This document shows positions 1 through 8,901 of a stretch of 64,000 nucleotides of DNA, in pieces (positions within the stretch are counted from its first letter, which is position 1; every line of letters begins with the position of its first letter). This stretch comes from a bacterium (GTDB taxonomy: Bacteria; Desulfobacterota; DSWW01), in NCBI GenBank assembly GCA_028277985.1, contig JANQFG010000047.1, forward strand, positions 1 to 64,000, read 5' to 3'. A program made the translations under genes and the position numbers. Below the pieces are notes generated by a model. The model saw only the letters and a program-made list of their open reading frames with translations, was not told the DNA's origin and made no database searches.

Positions 1-19
1 TGGGCGGAACGCACGAAAT

Positions 20-57
20 CAGGGGGCAGGGGTCGGGGGTCCGGGGCAAGGGGTTAA
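20..57. repeat. G-rich intergenic repeat fragment
   Basis: Short G-rich stretch with repeated 'ggggtc/caggggtc' units just after thiE. Related C-rich or G-rich pieces lie at about 5849-5875, 10579-10607 and 12580-12618, so it looks like a member of a dispersed intergenic repeat family. No function is evident. Confidence 0.4.
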
Positions 58-674
58 AGAGTGCCTAGGCTTCTGCGAAAGGACTCCACGGCTGCGGGCA
101 CATCCTCGGCCGAGAGGATGGCGGAGATCACGCCGACGCCCGCAGCACCCTTTTCAAGACACAGGTGCGCGTTCTCCGGAGTGATCCCTCCGATGGCGAA
201 CACAGGTACGCCCGCCTCGCCCGCAACAACTGCAAGAGCATCCAGACCCTGGGGTTCGCCGTACTTGGCCTTCGACGGGGTGGGAAAGACCGGCCCGAAA
301 AGCACGAAATCCGCACCGGCCGCTCCTGCCTCGGCCGCCCGCTCCAGGGAGTGTGAGCTCGCGCCGATCAGGGCCTTCGGACAGAGCCGCCTTACCGAGC
401 CGACAGGAAGACCATTCTCGGGGCAGTGAACTCCGTCGGCCCCGACCTCCAGGGCAATATCCGCCCTGTCGTTGATGATTAACCTCGCTTTGGAACGTCT
501 CGTGACTTCCCGCATTGTCGCCGCCAGACTGTATAGCTCCCTTGCGCAAAGATCCTTCTCGCGAAGCTGCACAGCCCGAACGCCTGCCGCGCAAGCCTGA
601 TCCACGACCGTTTCAAGGGGGCCGGCCGTACACAGGGTTCTGTTCGTGACGAGATAGAGCTTGAAATCAATCAT
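54..674 (-). CDS. thiE: Thiamine phosphate synthase
   Basis: Cytoplasmic TIM-barrel enzyme that joins HMP-pyrophosphate and thiazole phosphate to give thiamine phosphate. The 206-residue protein has the family length. Visible family motifs are QLREKD near residue 37, the INDRADIA segment near 68, GVHCP near 82, and the phosphate-binding [10 protein letters not shown] and AIGGI segments in the C-terminal half. It is the last gene of a minus-strand thiamine operon; its ATG overlaps the 3' end of thiG by 8 bp, implying translational coupling. Nothing unusual is seen. Confidence 0.96.
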   Translation of the reverse strand: MIDFKLYLVTNRTLCTAGPLETVVDQACAAGVRAVQLREKDLCARELYSLAATMREVTRRSKARLIINDRADIALEVGADGVHCPENGLPVGSVRRLCPKALIGASSHSLERAAEAGAAGADFVLFGPVFPTPSKAKYGEPQGLDALAVVAGEAGVPVFAIGGITPENAHLCLEKGAAGVGVISAILSAEDVPAAVESFRRSLGTL

Positions 675-1458
675 TCGGTTCGGTGCCGATCAGTCCTTCC
701 AGGGGGCTCGACGCGGTGGCATAGAGCCTTCTAGGAATACGCCCTGCCCGGTAGGCGAGCCGCCCCGCCTCGATGGCGAGCTTCATGGCCCGTGCCATCT
801 CGACCGGATGCTTGGCCTGGGCAACGGCCGTGTTCAGCAGAACACCGTCCACGCCGAGCTCCATCGCCACCGCCGCGTCCGAGGCGGTCCCGACGCCGGC
901 ATCCACGATGAGGGGCACGTCGATCAGATCGCGGATGATCATCAGATTATAGGGATTTCGAATGCCCATCCCGGAGCCGATCGGGGCTCCGAGTGGCATG
1001 ACGGCGGCACAGCCCATATCGGCCAGCTTCTTGCACGTGATCGGGTCGTCGTTCGAATAGGGCATGACCACAAAACCCTCATGGATCAATTCCTCAGCGG
1101 CCTTGAGGAGCTCCGGCACATCCGGGAAGAGTGTCTCGTCGTCCCCGATCACCTCGAGCTTGATCCAGTGGGTGCCCAGTGCCTCTCTGGCAAGATGGGC
1201 GGTGAGCACGGCCTCCTTGGCCGTGTAGCAGCCCGCCGTATTCGGCAGGATCTGATACTTCTTGCGGTCGATCAGGCCGAGGGGGCTTTCATCATCCGGA
1301 TCCTCGAGGTTCACCCTGCGGATCGCAACGGTGATGAGCTCGGCGCCGCCCGCCTCGAGCGAATCCAGCAGTGTCTGCGGGTCCGGGTAGCGGGATGTTC
1401 CCATGATCAGCCTGGAGTTGAACGTTCGATCCGCAATCTTCAACACATCCATCTTCAC
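667..1458 (-). CDS. thiG: Thiazole synthase
   Basis: Forms the thiazole phosphate ring of thiamine from deoxyxylulose phosphate, ThiS-thiocarboxylate and an imine (dehydroglycine). The 263-residue TIM-barrel protein carries the family hallmarks: an N-terminal [11 protein letters not shown], then [22 protein letters not shown], an [10 protein letters not shown] loop, and [11 protein letters not shown] followed by [14 protein letters not shown]. It lies between thiS (55-bp gap) and thiE (8-bp overlap). The neighbouring thiO supplies the imine, so the operon encodes the complete glycine-oxidase version of the thiazole branch except ThiF and deoxyxylulose-phosphate supply. Confidence 0.97.
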   Translation of the reverse strand: MKMDVLKIADRTFNSRLIMGTSRYPDPQTLLDSLEAGGAELITVAIRRVNLEDPDDESPLGLIDRKKYQILPNTAGCYTAKEAVLTAHLAREALGTHWIKLEVIGDDETLFPDVPELLKAAEELIHEGFVVMPYSNDDPITCKKLADMGCAAVMPLGAPIGSGMGIRNPYNLMIIRDLIDVPLIVDAGVGTASDAAVAMELGVDGVLLNTAVAQAKHPVEMARAMKLAIEAGRLAYRAGRIPRRLYATASSPLEGLIGTEPND

Positions 1459-1513
1459 GTCTCCCTCACTTGCTCAGATTTCCCGGCGCAGGCTGCACTA
1501 CCGGCCCTCCGCA

Positions 1514-1726
1514 TCAGCCTCCCTGGACCGCCCGGATGATCTCCACCGTGTCGTCCGCCTGCAGGACCCGGTCGCTCCACAGCCCTTTCGGAACGACCTC
1601 CCCGTTCACGGCCACGGCAATCCCGTCACGCTCGTCCGTATCCAGGGATTGGTCGAGCAGAGCCTCAACCGTGCTGCCGGGCTCTATCTCGATTTCCTTG
1701 CCGTTCACCATCAGATTCATTCTCAA
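1514..1726 (-). CDS. thiS: Sulfur carrier protein ThiS
   Basis: Small ubiquitin-fold sulfur carrier of 70 residues ending in the diagnostic Gly-Gly, whose C-terminus is adenylated and thiocarboxylated before sulfur is passed to ThiG. The sequence shows MVNGKEIEIEPGSTVEALL and AVAVNGEVVPKG, as expected for ThiS. The first ATG (1726) is preceded by GGAGG six bases upstream; a second ATG follows two codons later, so the exact start could shift slightly. It lies 29 bp after thiO. Confidence 0.95.
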   Translation of the reverse strand: MRMNLMVNGKEIEIEPGSTVEALLDQSLDTDERDGIAVAVNGEVVPKGLWSDRVLQADDTVEIIRAVQGG

Positions 1727-1755
1727 CCTCCGAAAAGGAAACGGCCCTCTTCACC

Positions 1756-2922
1756 CTACCATCCGACTGTCCGCTCTCCCGCCGGAAGAAACCGGGTCGG
1801 CCCGAAGGGGGCAAAGAAATCGGACGATCTCCCCTCCAGGATAAGGGCCGAAACCTCGAATGCGGTGGCGGGCGCAAGCAGAATCCCGTGGCGATAGTGG
1901 CCCGTCGCGTAATAGAGCCCTTCCATCGTCGTCTTGCCGACGATCGGATCGTGGTCCCGGCTCCCCGGCCGGAGCCCAGCGACGATCTCCTGAATCGGCA
2001 TGTCGTAAATCGACGGGATCGCCTCCCATCCCCGCTCGAGGAGCTTGTAGACCGCCCCGGCCGTGATGGTCGTGTCAAATCCCATGTCTTCCTCCGAGGC
2101 CCCCAGGATGATCCGCCCATCCCCCTTGGGGACGAGATAGGCATCCGGGGCCCGGATGACGTGAGTCAGGGAGTAGAGCGGGTCTTCCTGCAGAGTGATG
2201 ATCTGACCCTTCACGGGCCGGACCGGTGGGAGCAAACCCTTGGGAATCCCGCCGATCTGCTTTGACCGGCACCCGGCGGCGATCACGACACCAGCCGCAT
2301 CGACCACCCCTTCCTCGGTCCTGACGCCCTTCACCCTGCCCTCTTCGCTCAGGACCTCCTCGACAGGACGATTCTCATGAAGCTTCCCGCCACACTTCAC
2401 TATGGCTGTCTTCAGAGCCTCCACCAGACCGCGATTGTCCACCTGGTGATCGTCCGGTATCCAGATCGCAGAGGACGTTCTGGGAGACACGAGCGGCTCG
2501 ATTTCCCTTGCCTCGGTGCCGGAAAGCCACTTCACCGGCAGGCCGAGATGTTCCCGGAACTCGCAGAGCCGCCGAAGCCGCTCCGCGTCGTCCCTGTCCA
2601 GGCCGATGATCAGCGTACCCTTTGTGTCGAGCCGGACCTCGACCCCTGCATCTTCTTTCAACTCGTGCACAAACTGGGGGTAGAGGCGCAGGCTCTCCCG
2701 CCCGAGTTCGAGAAAGCCCTCGTCCTCGAACCCGACCTCGGAGAGGGGCGCGAGCATACCGGCTGCGACCCAGCTTGCCCCCCTGCCCGCGGTCTCTCGA
2801 TCGAAGACCTCTACGGCCGCGCCCTTCCTGGCAAGGCGCCACGCGATCCCGAGCCCGATAACTCCCCCTCCTACGACACAAATCGGGCGGTCGGCAGAGT
2901 CTTTTCGGTTCTGTTGCGTCAC
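1756..2922 (-). CDS. thiO: Glycine oxidase ThiO (FAD-dependent)
   Basis: FAD-dependent amine oxidase that converts glycine to the imine used by ThiG. Of 388 residues, the N-terminus has the Rossmann dinucleotide motif VVGGGVIGLGIAWRLARKG (about 16-34), followed by ASWVAAGMLAPLSE, typical of the DAO/ThiO family, and a C-terminal GLRPGSRDHDPIVG plus YYATGHYRHGILLAPATA. The start is a GTG at 2922 with GGGGAG eight bases upstream. It is the first gene of the operon; a sigma70-like promoter lies just upstream. An oxygen-dependent oxidase is unexpected in a strict anaerobe, so the physiological acceptor may differ. Confidence 0.93.
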   Translation of the reverse strand: MTQQNRKDSADRPICVVGGGVIGLGIAWRLARKGAAVEVFDRETAGRGASWVAAGMLAPLSEVGFEDEGFLELGRESLRLYPQFVHELKEDAGVEVRLDTKGTLIIGLDRDDAERLRRLCEFREHLGLPVKWLSGTEAREIEPLVSPRTSSAIWIPDDHQVDNRGLVEALKTAIVKCGGKLHENRPVEEVLSEEGRVKGVRTEEGVVDAAGVVIAAGCRSKQIGGIPKGLLPPVRPVKGQIITLQEDPLYSLTHVIRAPDAYLVPKGDGRIILGASEEDMGFDTTITAGAVYKLLERGWEAIPSIYDMPIQEIVAGLRPGSRDHDPIVGKTTMEGLYYATGHYRHGILLAPATAFEVSALILEGRSSDFFAPFGPTRFLPAGERTVGW

Positions 2923-2958
2923 TTCGGTGCTCCCCTATCCACTTGACGACCTATTTAG

Positions 2959-2987
2959 AGGATAGACCTTACCCGGTGGATTCACAA
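2959..2987 (-). promoter_or_regulatory. Predicted sigma70-type promoter of thiO-thiS-thiG-thiE
   Basis: On the minus strand, TTGTGA (2982-2987) and TATCCT (2959-2964) are separated by 17 bp and lie about 40 bp upstream of the thiO start codon. I looked for a TPP riboswitch in this short leader and found none; the leader is too short to hold one. Confidence 0.45.
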
Positions 2988-3014
2988 GCGCGGCGGCCCG
3001 CAGGCAGAAGGCGG

Positions 3015-3105
3015 GGGGACGTTGTTTAATTCGTTAACTTTAGCGGAGTTCGAGGATGATCACCGATCTCCGTTCGCTAGAGTTAACGAATTAAACAACG
3101 TCCCC
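3015..3105. repeat. Long palindromic element, copy 1 (25-bp arms)
   Basis: Two perfect 25-bp inverted arms (3015-3039 and 3081-3105) begin with GGGGACGTTG and contain the half-palindromes of TTCGTTAAC. The centre differs from copy 2 (12465-12535), whose arms are the same. It lies between thiO and the DUF1846 gene, which are co-oriented. Such elements resemble REP/RAYT-mobilised palindromes; no transposase is nearby. Confidence 0.85.
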
Positions 3106-3115
3106 TCTTTTGCGG

Positions 3116-4624
3116 CTAGGAAAGAAAGAGGCGCTTTGTCGAAAAGTTCGGATCGCTCGTCAGGTTCACCCCAAGCCTTCTCAAGCCCGCCTCGTCGCCC
3201 GGGGTCGGCATGTGGGTGGTGTGAATCTCACAACCCGAGAGCTCCTTGAGCTTCTCCATGGCCAGCTGGGCGGTCGGGTTGGTCGTGGCGCTGATGCTCA
3301 GCGCGATCAGCGTCTCTTCCAGGTTCAGGCTCACGGTTTTCCGGTTCATGATGTTCTTCTTCAGGTTTGTAATCGACTCGATCACATTCGGCGCCAGCAG
3401 ATGGATCTTATCCGGGATCTCGGCCAACTCTTTGATCGCATTCAGGATCAGGCTCGACGCCGCGTGCATCAGGCTGGAGTTCTTGCCCTTCACAACGGTT
3501 CCGTCCTTCAGTTCGACGGCCGCTCCGCAGAAGACATCCTCGTTTCCCTTGCCCGAGCTTTCCGCTTCCTGGGCCGCTTCCATGGCCGGGCCCACCACTT
3601 TTCTGTAGTCCGGCTCCAGATTGAGCTCCTTCATGAGAAGCTCGGCCTTCTGGCACGTCTCCTTGACCGCAAAGCCCATCGCATACTCACACCTGTACCG
3701 GAAAAACCTCCTGACGATCTCCTGCTTTGCCGCCTCCCGGACCGCTTCATCGTCGATGATGCCGAATCCCGCCCGGTTCACGCCCATGTCGGTGGGGGAA
3801 TGGTAGGGTGTGGCCCCGGTGATCTTCTCCAGGATCCTCTTCAGGACCGGGAAGGCATCCACGTCGCGGTTGTAGTTGATGGCCGCCTCTCCGTACCGCT
3901 CCAGATGGAATGGATCGATCAGATTGAAGTCAAGAATATCGGCCGTGGCCGCCTCGTAGGCGATGTTGACGGGGTGTTTGAGGGGCAGGCTCCAGATGGG
4001 AAAGGTCTCGAACTTGGCATAGCCTGCACGTGTCCCGCGCCTGTGGTCGTGATAGAACTGGGACAGGCAGGTCGCGAGCTTGCCGCTGCCCGGCCCCGGG
4101 CCGGTGACGACCACCAGGGGCTTCTCGGTCTCGATGTATTCATTGGCGCCGTAACCCATGTCGCTGACGATCAGGTCCACATCGGTGGGGTAGCCCTTGG
4201 TGAAGCTGTGCGTGTAGACCCTCACGTTCCGCCGTTCCAGCCTGTTCTTGAAGAGCTTGGCCCCGGGCTGGTTCTCGAAACGGGTGATCACCACGCCCAC
4301 GACCTCCAGCCCCCACTCCCGCAGATCGTCGATCAGCTTGAGCGCGTCCGAATCATAGGTAATGCCGAAATCCGCTCTCACCTTCTTTCTTTCGATATCC
4401 CCGGCATAGATGCACAAGAGGATATCCGCCTTGTCCTTGAGCTGCTGCAGAAGCTTCATCTTGACGTTCGGGTCGAACCCGGGCAGGACGCGGGATGCGT
4501 GGTAGTCGAAGAGCAGCTTTCCCCCGAACTCGAGATACAGCTTGTTGTCGAACTGCCCGACCCGTTCCAAGATGGCGGAGGTCTGCTCTTTCAGATACTT
4601 CTCATTGTCGAATCCGATACGCAT
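3116..4624 (-). CDS. DUF1846 family protein
   Basis: A 502-residue cytoplasmic protein of the DUF1846 family, recognised by the N-terminal [14 protein letters not shown], the [20 protein letters not shown] segment and the [19 protein letters not shown] loop near residue 180, which resembles a nucleotide-binding loop. Members have unknown function. An ATG four codons upstream (4636) is possible, but the run of six G just before the ATG at 4624 is a better ribosome binding site, so I prefer 4624. It stands alone, transcribed toward the palindromic element at 3015-3105. Confidence 0.9.
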   Translation of the reverse strand: MRIGFDNEKYLKEQTSAILERVGQFDNKLYLEFGGKLLFDYHASRVLPGFDPNVKMKLLQQLKDKADILLCIYAGDIERKKVRADFGITYDSDALKLIDDLREWGLEVVGVVITRFENQPGAKLFKNRLERRNVRVYTHSFTKGYPTDVDLIVSDMGYGANEYIETEKPLVVVTGPGPGSGKLATCLSQFYHDHRRGTRAGYAKFETFPIWSLPLKHPVNIAYEAATADILDFNLIDPFHLERYGEAAINYNRDVDAFPVLKRILEKITGATPYHSPTDMGVNRAGFGIIDDEAVREAAKQEIVRRFFRYRCEYAMGFAVKETCQKAELLMKELNLEPDYRKVVGPAMEAAQEAESSGKGNEDVFCGAAVELKDGTVVKGKNSSLMHAASSLILNAIKELAEIPDKIHLLAPNVIESITNLKKNIMNRKTVSLNLEETLIALSISATTNPTAQLAMEKLKELSGCEIHTTHMPTPGDEAGLRRLGVNLTSDPNFSTKRLFLS

Positions 4625-4831
4625 GTAGCCCCCCATAATTTTGCCTGAGAAACGTACAGGAATAGGCGGACAGGAGTCAACACCAGCGGAAGAGCCTGCG
4701 GCCCTTCGAAGCGAGCACCAGGGTATGCTCTTCAGCCGACCATTCGAGGCTTGATAAGTGCAGAGACTTGTTGTATGGAAAAGCTCAGTCCGGATGCGGA
4801 TTTCGAGTGCCGAACAGAAGAGGGGCCAGGG

Positions 4832-5848
4832 ATGCGGAAAGGACGGTTCTACATATCTCAGGCATGCACACTGATGCTGGTTACCCTGGCGGCCACGATC
4901 TGCTGGGCGGCAGGGGCCATCTCTGAATCACAGACCGACTCCGCTGTTCTCGCGTCAGCAGATCCTGGGTTCGATCGACGGTCGGCAATTGCGGCGGGCC
5001 GACCTGTCTCTCACGCTGTTATCGCACTCCGCCTCGGAAAAGCAAAGGACGAGGACGGCGATGGTATCCGCGACCGCGATGATGAATGCCCGCAAACGCC
5101 GATGGGGGCGCTCGTCGACCCGCGAGGGTGCCCCGCGGACCCTGACCAGGACGGGATCTTCGATGGGATCGATCAGTGCGCCGACACGGCCCGTGGGGCC
5201 ACGGTGGACGCTGCGGGCTGCCCGAGAGACACGGATGCAGACGGCGTTCTCGACGGGCTGGACAAGTGCCCGGAAACCGACCCCCGAGCCCTGGTCCGTG
5301 GGGACGGTTGCCCCTATGATTCGGACGGGGACGGCCTGCTGGACGGCATCGATCAGTGTCCTGCCACCCCGACGGGGGCGGAGGTGGACGAACGGGGCTG
5401 CCGGATCGATGCGGACGAAGACGGGGTGGCGGACGGGCTGGACAAATGCCCGGGCACCAGCCTCGGCAGCGAAGCGGACGAATCCGGCTGTTCGCGGGCC
5501 CAGAGGGGAGAGATCCTGCTGCCCACGGTACGATTCAACTTCGGCAGCGCACGACTCGCCCCCGGCTCTTCACCGGCCCTCAACCGAGTCGCCGATATTC
5601 TGAAGCAAAATCCGAACCTCACGGTCGAGGTCGGCGGGCACACGGACAACACCGGCCCGGCACAACGGAACCGCCAGATCTCGCTCGATCGGGCGAATGA
5701 GGTGAAACGGTACCTGGCCGCCCGGGGTGTGCCGAAAGACCGGATGGTCACGAAGGGCTACGGGGAGGTCCATCCGATCGCGAGCAACCGGGACGCAGCC
5801 GGCCGTGCGGAAAACCGCAGAATCGAATTCAAGATTCTCTCTCCCTGA
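4832..5848 (+). CDS. OmpA-family envelope protein with TSP3-type calcium repeats
   Basis: Predicted exported, peptidoglycan-associated envelope protein of 338 residues. An N-terminal signal-like segment (MRKG.. followed by hydrophobic [15 protein letters not shown]) precedes five thrombospondin type-3-like repeats rich in DxDxDG and ending in GC (about residues 75-215), which usually bind calcium. The C-terminal OmpA domain (about 225-338) has [16 protein letters not shown] and NRRIEF, the diaminopimelate-binding fold. There is no beta-barrel domain, so it is not a classical OmpA porin. The ATG at 4832 has AGGGGCCAGGG just upstream; the frame is open 27 codons further upstream. Confidence 0.9.
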   Translation: MRKGRFYISQACTLMLVTLAATICWAAGAISESQTDSAVLASADPGFDRRSAIAAGRPVSHAVIALRLGKAKDEDGDGIRDRDDECPQTPMGALVDPRGCPADPDQDGIFDGIDQCADTARGATVDAAGCPRDTDADGVLDGLDKCPETDPRALVRGDGCPYDSDGDGLLDGIDQCPATPTGAEVDERGCRIDADEDGVADGLDKCPGTSLGSEADESGCSRAQRGEILLPTVRFNFGSARLAPGSSPALNRVADILKQNPNLTVEVGGHTDNTGPAQRNRQISLDRANEVKRYLAARGVPKDRMVTKGYGEVHPIASNRDAAGRAENRRIEFKILSP

Positions 5849-5927
5849 TCCCTTGCCCCTGACCCCTTCCCTATTCTTGACCAAGGTGAAAGCTTCTCCT
5901 AGGATGTAAGATTCTGTACTTTTCGGG

Positions 5928-6926
5928 GTGAAGCGTCAGAGAACGCAACAGAGCCGGACCAGGAGCGGTACAAGGCCGGAACGGAACCGGGTAGAACAGG
6001 TGAATGCTGGATCCTTCGCGCAGATCTTGACCGGTAGCGAGAGACCCCTCCTGGTACTCGCGCACCCGACCGACGAGCTGGCCTGCTCCGGGATCCTCCA
6101 GCGGCTCAGGGACCGGATTCGGGTGGTCTTCATGACCAACGGGGACGGGCGGGCCCGGAGCGAGCATCTGGACCCTGCAAGGTACGCGGCCGTACGGAAG
6201 GTCGAGGCCCTGGAGAGCCTCGGGACGGCCGGCCTGCAGCCAGACCAGATCCGATTCTGCGGATACTCGGAAAGCGAGATCTACCGGAACATGGCCAGGC
6301 TGAAGAAGGACCCCCTGCGCTTGTCCGAGGTCGTGGCTTTCTTCGAGCCCATCCGAGGGGCCCTGGCCGAGACCGTCTACGAATTCAGGCCGGACGTGGC
6401 CTTTGCGGTTGGCTTTCAAGGGGGCCACCCGGAGCACAGCCTGGCCCATTTCTTCGGGGCCCTGGCGATTCGCAGCTTTGCAAAAGAGGTGGAGGGCCAC
6501 ATTCCCCTCTACCAGTTTCCGGAGTATGTGCTCACCGCCCTTCTGTCCGGACGGTCGCGTCAGGGAACGGAGGAGGAGAAATACTGGATGGTGCTCGACA
6601 GGCAGGAATTGGAGACGAAGAAGAGGATGGCCGACTGCTACCTGTCGCGGCGTTTCGCCTTCAAGAAGTTTCGTCGCATGGTCGGGCTCCTCAACCTTCC
6701 CCAGGCCATCCGCCGGCGCGAGAACCCCTCCGACGGGTTCTTCAGTCGTGAACAGGCGAGTCTCGTGCCCGAGGATTATGACTATCGCAGGGCTCCGTAT
6801 CGGCCCGGCTTCATGGACTATCTCCTCGAGGACTTCGAGGGAACTCCGATCACGTTCCAGGGCTGCGTCCGCCCGATCGTGGTCGCGTTTCAGGAAGAAT
6901 CCGTCAGACGGGACCTACCCGGATGA
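5928..6926 (+). CDS. PIG-L/LmbE-like deacetylase family protein
   Basis: A 332-residue protein related to PIG-L/LmbE Zn-dependent N-acyl hydrolases. It has VLAHPTDELACSGIL near residue 44, corresponding to the family AHPDDE motif, a FMTNGDG turn, and GFQGGHPEHSLAH matching the distal His motif. In the first motif Thr replaces the Asp believed to be the general base, while His and the second Asp (zinc ligands) remain, so hydrolase activity is doubtful. The start is uncertain: GTG at 5928 gives 332 residues; GTG at 6000 would remove 24 basic residues. It lies 22 bp before an acyl-CoA dehydrogenase gene. Confidence 0.72.
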   Translation: MKRQRTQQSRTRSGTRPERNRVEQVNAGSFAQILTGSERPLLVLAHPTDELACSGILQRLRDRIRVVFMTNGDGRARSEHLDPARYAAVRKVEALESLGTAGLQPDQIRFCGYSESEIYRNMARLKKDPLRLSEVVAFFEPIRGALAETVYEFRPDVAFAVGFQGGHPEHSLAHFFGALAIRSFAKEVEGHIPLYQFPEYVLTALLSGRSRQGTEEEKYWMVLDRQELETKKRMADCYLSRRFAFKKFRRMVGLLNLPQAIRRRENPSDGFFSREQASLVPEDYDYRRAPYRPGFMDYLLEDFEGTPITFQGCVRPIVVAFQEESVRRDLPG

Positions 6927-6948
6927 TGCAAGAGAATTCGAGGGAAAA

Positions 6949-8100
6949 GTGGACTTCGAGATCAACCCGAAACAGCGGGTCATTCGCAGGACGGTAAGAG
7001 AGTTTGCCACGAGCCGTATCGGCCCCATCGCCCACGAGCTCGATCAGCAGGCACGCTTCCCCTGGGAATTGATGGACGACATGAAGGCGATGAACCTGTT
7101 CGGCCTTCAGGCCTCCCCGGATTGGGGAGGGGCCGGGCTGGACACGATCAGCTATGCGATCACGATCGAGGAGCTCGCCCGGGTGTGCGCGGGCATCGCC
7201 CTGGCCGTTACCGTGCACAACAGCGTATCCCTGTACCCGATCGAGGCGTACGGGACCGAAGACCAGAAACAGCGCATCCTACCGAGCATGTGTTCCGGCG
7301 AGCGTGTAGGCTCGTTCTGTGTGACCGAGCCGAACGCCGGATCGGACGCCTCTGCCACCGAGGCGACCGCCATCCTGGACAGCGATCGATACATCGTGAA
7401 CGGGAACAAGATCTGGGTCACGAACGGAGCGATCGCCGGTGTGGCGGTCATCCTGGCCCGCACCGATCCGGAGGACAGGAAGCGGGGCATGAGCACCCTC
7501 ATCGTGGAGCGGGGCATGAAAGGCTTCGCGGTGGGTCCCCTGGAGGACCTTTGCGGCATGCGGTCCAACCCGGTCTCCTCCCTGATCATGACCGACTGCC
7601 CGGTCCCGAAGGAAAACCTGCTCGGCAGGCCCGGGGATGGGGTAAGGATCGCCCTGCAAACCCTGGATGTGGGCCGAATCGGTATCGCATCGCAGGCCCT
7701 TGGCATCGCCCAGGCGAGCCTCGACGTCTCGCTCGAGTACGCCCAGCAGCGGATCCAGTTCAAGGCCCCGTTGACCCAGTTTCAATCCATACAGAACATG
7801 CTCGCGGACACGGCCACCGATGTGGAGGCGGCCCGTCTGCTCGTCTATCAGGCAGGATGGTTGAGGGACAACGGGCGGCCATTCTCCTCCGCATCGGCCA
7901 TGGCCAAGCTCTACGCCAGCGAAGCAGCGAGCCGCACCGCTTCCCGGGGGGTACAGATCCACGGAGGATACGGCTATTCGAAGAGCTATCCGATCGAGCG
8001 CTACTGGCGGGATGCCCGCGTTACCGAGATCTACGAAGGTACATCAGAGATCCAGCGCATGGTGATCGCCAGAAACCTCAAGGAGACCTCCAAGCCATGA
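6949..8100 (+). CDS. Acyl-CoA dehydrogenase
   Basis: FAD-dependent alpha,beta-dehydrogenation of an acyl-CoA with electron transfer to ETF. The 383-residue length matches the family. Visible motifs are CVTEPNAGSDA (near residue 125), KIWVTNGAIA, the substrate-loop segment, and the C-terminal IYEGTSEIQRMVIAR that supplies the catalytic glutamate. The start is GTG 6949 with GAGGG four bases upstream; the frame is open further 5' but overlaps the preceding gene. The last base pairs overlap the etfB start (ATGA), so it is coupled to the ETF genes and probably uses that ETF. Confidence 0.93.
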   Translation: MDFEINPKQRVIRRTVREFATSRIGPIAHELDQQARFPWELMDDMKAMNLFGLQASPDWGGAGLDTISYAITIEELARVCAGIALAVTVHNSVSLYPIEAYGTEDQKQRILPSMCSGERVGSFCVTEPNAGSDASATEATAILDSDRYIVNGNKIWVTNGAIAGVAVILARTDPEDRKRGMSTLIVERGMKGFAVGPLEDLCGMRSNPVSSLIMTDCPVPKENLLGRPGDGVRIALQTLDVGRIGIASQALGIAQASLDVSLEYAQQRIQFKAPLTQFQSIQNMLADTATDVEAARLLVYQAGWLRDNGRPFSSASAMAKLYASEAASRTASRGVQIHGGYGYSKSYPIERYWRDARVTEIYEGTSEIQRMVIARNLKETSKP

Positions 8101-8894
8101 AACCGACCTGGGTCGCTCTCATCAAACAGGTCCCGCGGGAGCCGGTCTTCAAGAAGACGGGAGACGCCATCCAGATCGACCGGGCGAAGACCGAAGGGAT
8201 CATGAACCCCTATGATCGCCGGGTCCTCGAATTTGCCGTGGCCTTGAAGCAGAAGCACGGCGGGGCCGTGGTGGTCATGTCCATGGGCCCTCTCCAGGCG
8301 GAGGAGGCCCTGAGGGAAGCCCTGGCCTTTGGGGTGGACCGGGCGATTCTCCTCTCCGACAAGGCATTCGCAGGTGCGGACACGCTGGCTACGGCACACA
8401 CCCTGGCTGCGGGCGTCCGGAAGCTCGGCAGCTTCTCTCTGATCCTTTGCGGCGCAAGGACCCTGGACAGCGATACGGCTCAGGTGGGGCCGCAGATAGC
8501 AGAGATCCTCGATCTGCCCATGGCCGCCCACGTGGGCAAGGCGGTCCGCAAGGAAGCAACTATTCGCGTGGAAAGGACCCTGGACGGGATCCGGGAAAGG
8601 CTGGTCCTGCCCCTGCCGGCGCTGATCACCGTTGCCGGACAGATGCACACCGCGAGACCCCTTTCCCTCGGATCGGTGGAGGGGGCCTTCGGAGAACCGG
8701 AGGTTGAGCTCTGGGGAAAACGGGACCTCGACGTGGATCCCGGCCTGATCGGGTGGGAGGGGTCTGCCACCGTGGCGGACGACTACGCGGTCTGGAAGCA
8801 TTCCCGCTCCGGGGAGATCCTCCAGACCAAGCCGGCAGAGGCCGCGGATCGGATCCTCGACATCCTCATGAAACACAATGTGCTCGGAGGCTGA
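8097..8894 (+). CDS. etfB: Electron transfer flavoprotein beta subunit
   Basis: A 265-residue EtfB: N-terminal WVALIKQVP, IMNPYDRRVLEFAVAL, ADTLATAHTLAAGVRK, LILCGARTLDSDTAQVGPQIAEIL, and VERTLDGIRERLVLPLPALITV, in family order. It binds AMP or a second FAD and pairs with EtfA to carry electrons from acyl-CoA dehydrogenase toward the quinone pool or, in bifurcating forms, ferredoxin; which type this is cannot be decided by eye. Its ATG overlaps the dehydrogenase stop codon, and a fused etfA follows 7 bp downstream. Confidence 0.94.
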   Translation: MKPTWVALIKQVPREPVFKKTGDAIQIDRAKTEGIMNPYDRRVLEFAVALKQKHGGAVVVMSMGPLQAEEALREALAFGVDRAILLSDKAFAGADTLATAHTLAAGVRKLGSFSLILCGARTLDSDTAQVGPQIAEILDLPMAAHVGKAVRKEATIRVERTLDGIRERLVLPLPALITVAGQMHTARPLSLGSVEGAFGEPEVELWGKRDLDVDPGLIGWEGSATVADDYAVWKHSRSGEILQTKPAEAADRILDILMKHNVLGG

Positions 8895-8901
8895 GGGCAC
8901 C

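Noticed and set aside
2923..3010. TPP riboswitch upstream of the thiamine operon
   Set aside because: The leader between the predicted promoter and thiO is only about 40 nt and has no thi-box-like sequence.
3110..4648. Plus-strand 512-codon frame opposite the DUF1846 gene
   Set aside because: It mirrors the DUF1846 gene codon for codon and has no recognisable domain.
6403..6948. Long 5' extension of the acyl-CoA dehydrogenase frame
   Set aside because: It is the shadow of the PIG-L-like gene; family length and the GAGGG-GTG at 6949 fix the start.
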